From Butyrivibrio sp. XPD2006 (GTDB taxonomy: Bacteria > Bacillota > Clostridia > Lachnospirales > Lachnospiraceae): 64,000 nucleotides of DNA. The notes under the pieces were generated by a model. That model saw only the letters and a program-made list of their open reading frames with translations, was not told the origin of the DNA and ran no database searches. The position numbers were made by a program, and so were the translations under genes. The stretch covers positions 62,001 through 126,000 of the forward strand of contig NZ_ATVT01000007.1 of NCBI RefSeq assembly GCF_000420865.1. Direction: 5' to 3'. Positions 16,135 through 23,772 of this stretch are shown piece by piece (the first letter of the stretch is position 1; every line of letters begins with the position of its first letter).

Positions 16135-17740
16135 TCTCTACATGCTCCACATAAAGTTTCTGTACATCGTCAATTCTTCCAAGTCCTGAAATCTGGCATG
16201 TAACTTCATCAAAAGAGCCATCGGCTTCAAAACCGCTCTTCCAGGAATCCTCGTCATCTCCTGCCATATCGTTGTTTGCGTGATCACCTGCAACAACCAT
16301 AAGAGGTCTGAGTACAACCTTCTTATATCTGGCTTCCTTAACTTTGTTTATAACCTCTGAAAGCTCAGTCTCCTCAGGCTCACCCTCTACAGTTCCGATA
16401 AATACATTTTTATAGCCAAGTGTATCCATCTGTGTCTGCATCTGAGAGTATGTAACCTTTGCTGTGTGAGAGGTTCCATGTCCCATAAATACAAATGCAA
16501 CACCGTCTTTTTCTGCCGCATCAATGTCTGCAAAGCCTGCATCCTTAACTGCTGCTGCAGTTACAGCCTTGGCAACTGTCTCTTTATCAGAGTTGATAAC
16601 TGTAGCATCCTTTCCTACTTCTCCAAGAAGAGGCTCTGAAACAACTACCTTTTCAAACTTATCTTCGTACTTGGAGAGGGTATCCATGAGCTCGTCATAC
16701 TCTGCGCCGTGCATAAGGTGTGTAGGCTGAACCACAAGCTCTTTTACACCGTTTGCTACTGCTCTCTCAAGAGCCTGCTCAACGTTGTCGATCTTCTCAC
16801 CATCTCTTGCATAGACGTGATTTATGATGATCTGTGCTGTGAAAGCTCTTCTTACGCTGTAATCGGGATAGGCAGCTGCAAGTGCCTTTTCAATTCCTCC
16901 GATATCCTCAGCTCTGCTCTCGTTAAAGCTTGTACCAAAGCTTACTACCAAAAGCTCTTTTTCTCCGATCTCATCACCGTTTAGAGGATCGTCCTTTGAA
17001 GCATCTCCTGTATCATTTCCGAAGTAGTCGGGATCTGCAAACTCGCCTTCAACCAGCTCTTTCTGCTCATCGGTAAGTTCATCCCATGCTTTCTTTGCTG
17101 CCTCGCAGTTTGCATAGGTGTCATCTGTATAGTTCTGAACATAAATTGCATCTATAAGCTCAGCTACCTTATCTGCCATCGCCTGATCATCATCTCCCGC
17201 ATCTTCCTGAACATCTGATACAACAACCTTGTGGTCATACCACTTGCCCTTTGTTCCAACAAGGGCAACATCAAATTCCTCATCGAGGTAAGGAACAGGA
17301 ATATCAAAACCGTGAACTTCCTCGGTTGTACCGTCATCGTAATTTACAGTATCAATTGTAGGCTCAAGGAGCTCAGCTCCGTCCTTCTGTGCATCCTCAG
17401 CTGATCCCATAAAAAGATTAACTGTATTCTTTGAAGGAAGTGTTATGTGGATAGTCATCTGACCATCCTTAACAGTAAGAGTTCCTCTGTCTTTGTAAAC
17501 CTCATTGACATGGAACATGCTTCCGTCTGTTGTGAACTTTGCGCTGTAAACACCATCCTCCAAAGCTGCCTCAGCAGTAGTTTCTTCAGGTGCTGCTTCA
17601 GTTACTTCTTCAGCTGCCTCCTGTGTTGTCTCTTCTGCCGGAGCCTCCGGTACGCTCTGCTCTGCTGCTCCTGCACAACCTGCCAGCATACTTACTGACA
17701 AAGCTGCCACCATGAACATTCCTAGAAATTTCTTTTTCAT
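16121..17740 (-). CDS. cbiK: CbiK-type cobaltochelatase as a surface lipoprotein with NEAT-like and FIVAR-like regions
   Basis: CbiK enzymes insert Co2+ into sirohydrochlorin. Here the enzyme domain (about 259-539) has LLVVSFGTSFNESR, VQPTHLMHGAEYDEL (His341) and FVFMGHGTSH (His421), matching the two active-site histidines of Salmonella CbiK. It is preceded by a lipoprotein signal (LAGC, Cys22), a Glu/Ala/Thr-rich linker, a NEAT-like domain (about 60-175) and a short helical FIVAR-like segment (about 187-235). Cytoplasmic CbiK is about 260 residues; this protein has 539. The start is ATG 17740 with AGGAGG. It is the first gene after the riboswitch. An alternative role is a heme or tetrapyrrole chelatase or binding protein, like Porphyromonas IhtB. 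Confidence 0.88.
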   Translation of the reverse strand: MKKKFLGMFMVAALSVSMLAGCAGAAEQSVPEAPAEETTQEAAEEVTEAAPEETTAEAALEDGVYSAKFTTDGSMFHVNEVYKDRGTLTVKDGQMTIHITLPSKNTVNLFMGSAEDAQKDGAELLEPTIDTVNYDDGTTEEVHGFDIPVPYLDEEFDVALVGTKGKWYDHKVVVSDVQEDAGDDDQAMADKVAELIDAIYVQNYTDDTYANCEAAKKAWDELTDEQKELVEGEFADPDYFGNDTGDASKDDPLNGDEIGEKELLVVSFGTSFNESRAEDIGGIEKALAAAYPDYSVRRAFTAQIIINHVYARDGEKIDNVEQALERAVANGVKELVVQPTHLMHGAEYDELMDTLSKYEDKFEKVVVSEPLLGEVGKDATVINSDKETVAKAVTAAAVKDAGFADIDAAEKDGVAFVFMGHGTSHTAKVTYSQMQTQMDTLGYKNVFIGTVEGEPEETELSEVINKVKEARYKKVVLRPLMVVAGDHANNDMAGDDEDSWKSGFEADGSFDEVTCQISGLGRIDDVQKLYVEHVESALK

Positions 17741-17775
17741 AATACCCTCCTGATATTTATTCATGGGCAATAAAA

Positions 17776-17799
17776 AATCCCTTGTTTTCACAAGGGATT
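17776..17799 (-). terminator. Intrinsic terminator of the cobalamin riboswitch expression platform
   Basis: On the minus strand, AATCCCTTG pairs with CAAGGGATT across a six-base loop and is followed by a T-run (TTTTATTG). It lies between the aptamer and the cbiK ribosome-binding site, so it is well placed to stop transcription when cobalamin is bound. Confidence 0.8.
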
Positions 17800-17887
17800 G
17801 GCTTCTATTACACAGCAAAACAAAGCAAGATCCATGCTCCTGCCTTTATTTCTTCGTACCGTCAATTCCTCGTGACTTAGGATTTCT

Positions 17888-18072
17888 CCCATGTACAGCG
17901 ACTGGCAGGTCTCCCGACTTATCGAGTAGCCTTACGGCTGCGCTCTTTAAGCCTTCCCGGATTTCTCCAGTGGCATACATAAAGAGCTCTCGAAACACGG
18001 TGACGAGATCGCGCAGGACTTACACCTGCTTCCCTTTTCACCTGCACGGCCAAACGGCCTGCAGACACCATC
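17888..18072 (-). ncRNA. Cobalamin (B12) riboswitch
   Basis: The minus strand shows the conserved cobalamin aptamer. It has GGTG near the 5' end (about 18067), AAAAGGGAA, the GGTGTAAGTCC segment, a GCGCGATCTCGTCACCGT core, GCCACTG, and the 3' B12-box AGTCGGGAGACCTGCC (about 17902-17918). It lies 150 bases upstream of cbiK, with an intrinsic terminator between. It is expected to switch off the whole B12 operon when adenosylcobalamin is plentiful. The 390-bp stretch 17741-18132 holds only this riboswitch and its platform. Confidence 0.93.
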
Positions 18073-18132
18073 CGCTTTATTTAACTTACTTTGCTATAAT
18101 AACACACCTGTCAAGAAAGAGAAAACAGTTCC

Positions 18133-21066
18133 TTAAGTAAGGACATCCGTAAGGACGTCTATCATGTTCTTTACATCTATGGGCTTTGCTATATGGGCAT
18201 TCATGCCCGCATCTTTGGCTTTTTTAACATCTTCTGCAAAGGCATTGGCCGTCATGGCGATAACAGGTATCTTTCTTCTTGCTTCATCATCGAGTTCTCT
18301 TATGGCCTTCGTTGCTTCATAGCCATCCATTACAGGCATCTGAATATCCATAAGAACTGCGTTGTAGTACCCCGGCTCAGCTGCCTTTACTTTGTCCACA
18401 GCTTCTTTTCCGTTCTCTGCAGTCTCTACCGTAAAGCCCTGTTTTTCCAAAAGCTTGATCGCAATCTGCCTGTTTATGGGCATGTCATCTGTAAGAAGAA
18501 GTCTCATGGAACTGAAGTCTGCAACTCCTGCCTTATTCTTTGCTTCAATCGCCTCTGTTTCTTTCTGTATATCTTCCTGGCTCTGTCTATCTAATGAGAG
18601 CTTTACAATAAACTCAGAGCCCTTGTTTTTCCTGGAATTAACCGCAATGGTTCCGCCCATGAGATCAACTATATTCTTTACAATGCTCATTCCGAGGCCT
18701 GTTCCCTGAATGCCACTTACAGTTGCATCTTTTTCTCTCTCAAAGGCTTCAAATACCTTCTTTGTAAACTCTTCGGACATACCGATTCCGTTGTCTTTAA
18801 CGCTTATCACATAGTCTGCACAGCCATTCACAACTGCTGTAGTCTGCTTTAGAGTAACGGATATACTTCCGCCCTCAGGGGTAAATTTATAGGCATTACT
18901 GATAAGGTTGAGCAGTACCCTGTTAAGTCTGTTTATATCACAGTAAACATGAGGATCCTTAAGATCTATGCATTCCACCTTAAACTCAATATTCTTCTCA
19001 TGCATCTGCAGTTCAAAAAGATCTCTGACATCCTCAAAGGTTTTGCTTAAATTTACGGGAACAGGCTCGAGGTCCATTCTTCCACTCTCAATTCTGCTCA
19101 TCTCTAGTACGTCATTTATAAGTGCAAGCAGATGATGGCTGGATCCTTTTATCTTATGCAGGTAATCCTTTAGTTCTTCATGGGTAACAGCTTCATCCTC
19201 AGCTAAATTGATATAGCCGATAATGGCATTCATAGGAGTCCTTATGTCATGGGACATATTGGACAAGAATACCGTCTTGGCCCGGCTCCTCTCATTGGCC
19301 TTGATGGACTCAATGGAAGCCGCCTTCTCTCTCCTTGACATGATCCTGTAAATGCTGAACATGATGACAAGAGCGATTATGATAAGGCTCATCTGGATCA
19401 GGCTGTTTCTGGTAAGGACATGATCTACATTTACCAGCTGTTCCTGTATATAGGCTTCTGTTCTTTCAATGGTGTCAATGTCCTTGCCACTGCTCTGACT
19501 CTCATAGTAATCCTTTATGTTTCCGACAACATCTTTTGTCATATCGTCGGTAGCTCTTTTAACCCACATGAGGGATGTGAAAAATATCAGAAACAACAGG
19601 GTTACCCAGACAACCGTTGATTTGCCGTATCTTCTTTCCGTGTCCTTTTCAAACACGAACCTGAACCACAAGAATCCCAGGATACTCCAGGTTGCCAGTA
19701 TCAGATAGGACTCTGTGGACATAGCTTCTGCCGATGACATCATAAAGAACAGGAAGAACAAGCCGCTCATGACAATACCGACTATACCTGTTATCTCAAC
19801 CTTCTTATTGTCCTCTTTTTTGGCATTGGCAAGAGCCGCTGCTGAAGTATAGGCGTATGCTATTGTGGCTCCGATCGTTGTTACGTCAACGATCCATCCT
19901 ATGGCAGTCCTGCCAAGAAGCGGGATAAAAAGAGATATGCACATGATAAAAACAAGGGCATTTTTAGGATTCTTTTCCTCATTGAGCTTTGCAAACCACG
20001 GCGGAAGCATTCCCTCATCAGCCATGTAGAACATCAGCCTGCTGGCAGCGATAAAGTTGCCGATAAGACCTGTTATTATTCCTGCAAAAGCAGCAAGTCC
20101 CAGTATAAATACGCCACTGCTTCCCATGGTATCAGAAACAACATAAAAGGTAGGAAGTCCCTCTATACCGGAGAGATTACCAATATCCCTTATATAATCA
20201 AGCCAGGTAGTGTACCCATCATCAACATGCGCCACAGCTATCTGAGCCAATAGCAGATAAGATAATACTGCCGTAAAAAGAGCTATCGCCATGATGCGAA
20301 GGCTTCTTTTGGCAGGGAACTTGAAGCCTGCAGCTGAGTTTGAGATGGATTCAAATCCCACAAAAGCCCAGGGTGAAAGAGCCGCAATTATAAATATCTG
20401 GTTGATCTTGCTGCCCTGATTACTTACAAAATAAGGTCTTGAAGGAATAAGGATATTGCCGTCCACACCTGCAACAAATGCTGCGCAAATGATAATTCCA
20501 AAGATGAGAATAAGCGCAAAGATCACCTGCAAAGTAAAGGCAATTCTTTTTCCTCTGATGCAGCATATTCCGCAAATAAGTACCGCTGCCACTGATAGGA
20601 GCACTTCTCCAAGATATACGTCATATCCAAGGATCACATAGTGGAAACCGAACTGAAAAGTACTTCCTAAGAGAAATTTACTGATAAGGCCAAGGGCAGA
20701 TGCATTGGCCCAAAGGATTGCAATATACACAAGGACCAGAAACCACGCACTCATAAAGCCATGGTCATGGCCAAAGGTTCTAAGCGTATAGGTGAGAGTT
20801 CCACCTCCATCCGGGAACTTGTTCATCAGATAGTGGTAATTGGCACCGATTATGAACATGACAACGGCGCCGATTATAAGGCCTACAACAGTTCCGACAG
20901 GACCTGCCTTTGGAAGGAACGTAGTTCCGGGCATGACAAAAGCACCCCATCCCACGGCACATCCAAAGGAAAGCGCCCATATATGAATGGGATACAGATA
21001 TTGATCAAACTTCATTTTATTGTTGCCATTTGGCGTTGTATCCGTCCGGATCATCTCCCTTATCAA
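18133..21066 (-). CDS. Amino-acid-permease/hybrid sensor histidine kinase fusion
   Basis: Residues about 20-475 form a complete APC-superfamily permease with about 12 membrane segments (GCAVGWGAFVMPGTTFLPKAG, FEPxxF-like regions, GFESISNSA). A further segment near 560-578 leads into a dimerisation/phosphoacceptor domain with His606 (FLSNMSHDIRTPMN). An HATPase follows (N box NLISNAYKF 720-728, DNGIGM 758-763, GTGLGMSIV), then a receiver domain with Asp907 (LMDIQMPVMDG), acidic pair Asp860-861 and Lys961. All catalytic residues are present. It probably senses or transports an amino acid and signals through phosphorelay; the ligand is unknown. The start is uncertain: TTG 21066 (two bases after the preceding stop), ATG 21054 or ATG 21015. 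Numbers use 21066. Confidence 0.9.
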   Translation of the reverse strand: MIREMIRTDTTPNGNNKMKFDQYLYPIHIWALSFGCAVGWGAFVMPGTTFLPKAGPVGTVVGLIIGAVVMFIIGANYHYLMNKFPDGGGTLTYTLRTFGHDHGFMSAWFLVLVYIAILWANASALGLISKFLLGSTFQFGFHYVILGYDVYLGEVLLSVAAVLICGICCIRGKRIAFTLQVIFALILIFGIIICAAFVAGVDGNILIPSRPYFVSNQGSKINQIFIIAALSPWAFVGFESISNSAAGFKFPAKRSLRIMAIALFTAVLSYLLLAQIAVAHVDDGYTTWLDYIRDIGNLSGIEGLPTFYVVSDTMGSSGVFILGLAAFAGIITGLIGNFIAASRLMFYMADEGMLPPWFAKLNEEKNPKNALVFIMCISLFIPLLGRTAIGWIVDVTTIGATIAYAYTSAAALANAKKEDNKKVEITGIVGIVMSGLFFLFFMMSSAEAMSTESYLILATWSILGFLWFRFVFEKDTERRYGKSTVVWVTLLFLIFFTSLMWVKRATDDMTKDVVGNIKDYYESQSSGKDIDTIERTEAYIQEQLVNVDHVLTRNSLIQMSLIIIALVIMFSIYRIMSRREKAASIESIKANERSRAKTVFLSNMSHDIRTPMNAIIGYINLAEDEAVTHEELKDYLHKIKGSSHHLLALINDVLEMSRIESGRMDLEPVPVNLSKTFEDVRDLFELQMHEKNIEFKVECIDLKDPHVYCDINRLNRVLLNLISNAYKFTPEGGSISVTLKQTTAVVNGCADYVISVKDNGIGMSEEFTKKVFEAFEREKDATVSGIQGTGLGMSIVKNIVDLMGGTIAVNSRKNKGSEFIVKLSLDRQSQEDIQKETEAIEAKNKAGVADFSSMRLLLTDDMPINRQIAIKLLEKQGFTVETAENGKEAVDKVKAAEPGYYNAVLMDIQMPVMDGYEATKAIRELDDEARRKIPVIAMTANAFAEDVKKAKDAGMNAHIAKPIDVKNMIDVLTDVLT

Positions 21067-21068
21067 AC

Positions 21069-23597
21069 TTATTTCTTAAGTTCTTTCTTGTTCCTGTACA
21101 TTTCCTCATCAGCACGTTTAAATACATCTGCTACAGTTTCATTCCCCTTAAATCTGCTCATTCCGGCAGCTATTACGACATCGCCCTTTTGTTTGTTCCT
21201 CATGTTGTGCTTTCTCATTTTAAGCATCAGAGCATCAATATTTAGGTAATCATAGCCTTGCGCTATAACCACAAACTCATCACCGCCAACTCTGTAAGCC
21301 GGGCTGTGTTTGAAAATACGACAGATGGTATCGCATCCATGCTTAATATACTTATCTCCCTCCTGATGGCCGTAAGTATCATTTATCTGTTTAAGGCCAT
21401 TCAAGTCAAAGACACAGATTGCAAAAGAAGGTGTGTATTTCTCCTCTATTCTTGTATTTAATATCTTTTCCATCTCAACATAGGCATGCTTATTCTTGAT
21501 GCCGGTAAGCTCATCAAGGTTTGCCTTTACCTCTGCTGCATTAAGGCTTATGGCATATTCCTGCTCGCGTCTTATCTTTTCATCGATATCAAAGATACCG
21601 ACTATAAGCTTTTCTTCGCCGTCCTCCATGGTCAAAGTAGCCCTTAACTGAACATATTTGGGCTCTCCATTAATGATTGCTCTGTGTTCATTCTCAAACA
21701 TGCCTGCCTTAAGTATCTGCTCATAGACATTTTCTTTGGTAAAAGCAGTCAGGAATGCATCCAGATCTTCATGATAGATACCCTTGTCGGCATTCTTTAT
21801 GATATCTACAAAGAAATCTTTTCCTTCACTTTCTATATTCAAATCCGTAGAATTTCCACCCGGATTATACATGTAGTATTCCTGAGTTCTTGGATCAATC
21901 GTGAAGATAAAAATAAAGTTTCCGGTCAGCGCACCTATTCTGGAATAAACAATGCTCTCTTCCTTAGCTCTTTCAACAATCTCCCTGCTTTTTATCTGAT
22001 TGTCGACATTGTTGATTCCGATAATAGCATGATTGGCTGCGTCCTTTGTCTTTACTCCCTTGATGCTTACATATGTTGGAGCACCGCCCAGCATCATTCG
22101 AGTAACCATTGAAAAGAGACCATTCTCCCTGATCTGCTTTATGAAGTTATCCTTGGTAAACTCAGCTTTGAAGTTCTCAACATCCTCAGAATATATCTCA
22201 AAATCTATAGTATTCTTCTCAAGGTCAAAATAGTCATTTCCAAGCCTTTCAAAGGTTATATCCCTGCTATCTCCGTCAGGAGTATATTCTGCAAAAGTCT
22301 CTGTATCCAGATCTACAAAATACAGCTTGATATAGTCCTCAGAAAGAGCCCTTGCCACATAGTTATAGGTAAGCCCCTCATTACTTGCTATATCAGAAGC
22401 CGATAATATGGCCACCGCTACAGCTGCAACACCTGTAACAGGATTTACCGCCACCCTTCTGATGAACATCTGTATGGTATGACCACTGGCTGTAATGTCG
22501 TCTATTATTACCCTCTCTCCGTTTTTAGCACACTGTCTTATAGCATTATAAGAGTAATTTCCCGGGCCTTTACTTACAGTATCGTAAAAGATTTCCTTCC
22601 TGTTTTTGCCGTCAGGAAAATAATCCAGGGCAAAACGTCTGTAGCTTCTGTTACATCTGACGAAGGTTGCCTTCTTATCATCAAGTGCAAAAATAACCAT
22701 AGGGATGGTATCAAAGTATTTATTTAAATCCTTTTCATCGGTTTTCGAAGCTGCAAGATCGTATAGATTAATTCTGCCAAGGGTTTCAAAATATCCCGCC
22801 TCTGCAGGATTCTCAAACCCAATCTGTATTCCCCTGATATTTCTGTCAACAATATCTGCAAAAGAAATAGGCCTGGTATAGTAATTCCCCTGCAATTTGA
22901 CGCAGCCTATTTCTTTCAGGAAATCCACTTGAGTCTTTGTTTCAACGCCCTCAGCCACAGTGTCCATACCGAGTGCCAATGCTGTCTTTACCAGCTCAGT
23001 AACAATGATCTTTCCGGCATCAGACTTATCTATTTCCTCTATAAATATCTTGTCTATCTTCAGAAGATCAAAGTGCACCTTAAGAAGAATAAGCATTGAA
23101 GCATATCCGCTTCCGTAGTCATCCATCCATACCTTTACTCCTCCGGCTCTGAAGCGATCCACCACCTTTTTCATGCGATCAATGTCCAAAGACATTGTCC
23201 TCTCCGAAATTTCAATAGAAATCTTGTCCCTTGTAAAGCCATAGGAATCTATTAAGGCTGTGATCTCCGAAACCATGTCACAGCACTCAAAGTCTGAGGC
23301 AGCAAGATTTATGGATTCAGACACAACATAGTAGCCCTGTTCGGACTGCTCCTTCATTTTCTTAAGGACTCTCTCAACCATATAAAGGTCAAGTTTGTAG
23401 GTCAGCTTTGCCTCATCAAGTGCAGGAACAAATTCTGAAGCTGTAAAGGTTCCCATTTGGGGGTCTATCCACCTCGAATAGGCTTCCTCATCGGAAACCT
23501 TACCACTTGCAGCACGAACAAGAGGCTGATGATAAGCCTTTATCCATTCCTCTTTGATTGCCCTGTCCAGATTGTCAATAAAGTAGCTTTTATCCAA
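21069..23597 (-). CDS. EAL-PAS-GGDEF cyclic-di-GMP protein
   Basis: This protein could both break down and make cyclic-di-GMP. The N-terminal EAL domain (about 1-250) has EAY instead of EAL at 38-40, but keeps Asn97, Glu129/132, Asp159-Asp160 (MDDYGSGY), Lys180, Glu216 (AEGVET) and Gln236, so phosphodiesterase activity is plausible. A PAS-like segment (IPMVIFALDDKKATFVRCN, about 290) begins a long middle region with repeated PAS-like parts. The C-terminal GGDEF domain (about 697-842) has an intact GGDEF at 771-775, but no RxxD inhibitory site before it. The start is TTG 23597 with AAGGA seven bases upstream. The permease-kinase gene follows two bases after its stop, suggesting one operon. Confidence 0.9.
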   Translation of the reverse strand: MDKSYFIDNLDRAIKEEWIKAYHQPLVRAASGKVSDEEAYSRWIDPQMGTFTASEFVPALDEAKLTYKLDLYMVERVLKKMKEQSEQGYYVVSESINLAASDFECCDMVSEITALIDSYGFTRDKISIEISERTMSLDIDRMKKVVDRFRAGGVKVWMDDYGSGYASMLILLKVHFDLLKIDKIFIEEIDKSDAGKIIVTELVKTALALGMDTVAEGVETKTQVDFLKEIGCVKLQGNYYTRPISFADIVDRNIRGIQIGFENPAEAGYFETLGRINLYDLAASKTDEKDLNKYFDTIPMVIFALDDKKATFVRCNRSYRRFALDYFPDGKNRKEIFYDTVSKGPGNYSYNAIRQCAKNGERVIIDDITASGHTIQMFIRRVAVNPVTGVAAVAVAILSASDIASNEGLTYNYVARALSEDYIKLYFVDLDTETFAEYTPDGDSRDITFERLGNDYFDLEKNTIDFEIYSEDVENFKAEFTKDNFIKQIRENGLFSMVTRMMLGGAPTYVSIKGVKTKDAANHAIIGINNVDNQIKSREIVERAKEESIVYSRIGALTGNFIFIFTIDPRTQEYYMYNPGGNSTDLNIESEGKDFFVDIIKNADKGIYHEDLDAFLTAFTKENVYEQILKAGMFENEHRAIINGEPKYVQLRATLTMEDGEEKLIVGIFDIDEKIRREQEYAISLNAAEVKANLDELTGIKNKHAYVEMEKILNTRIEEKYTPSFAICVFDLNGLKQINDTYGHQEGDKYIKHGCDTICRIFKHSPAYRVGGDEFVVIAQGYDYLNIDALMLKMRKHNMRNKQKGDVVIAAGMSRFKGNETVADVFKRADEEMYRNKKELKK

Positions 23598-23714
23598 CAG
23601 ATGGTCCTTTCATCCCCAATTTTATACATATAGTGTAATATATTTTTCTTCTAAAAAACGTAATTTTATAGTTTTTTTACCATTATATCAAATTTACTCT
23701 TACCAAATAAAAAA

Positions 23715-23748
23715 GTGCAACCATCCCGATTCTTGGGGATGATTGCAC
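23715..23748 (-). terminator. Intrinsic terminator after the SulP gene
   Basis: A 13-bp stem with one mismatch (GTGCAA and CATCCC on one side, GGGATG and TTGCAC on the other) is followed on the minus strand by TTTTTTATT. It lies 25 bases after the sulP stop and separates it from the EAL-GGDEF operon. Confidence 0.85.
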
Positions 23749-23772
23749 CATTATTTATGGTCTTATCTTCAT

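Noticed and set aside
18091..18114. TTGACA on the minus strand upstream of the B12 riboswitch
   Set aside because: TTGACA is perfect, but the best -10-like sequence (TATTAT) is only seven bases away and no good hexamer sits at 16-18 bases, so I do not call a promoter here.
21069..23597. EAL domain as an inactive, degenerate domain
   Set aside because: EAL has become EAY, but the other metal-binding and catalytic residues are visible, so loss of activity cannot be claimed.
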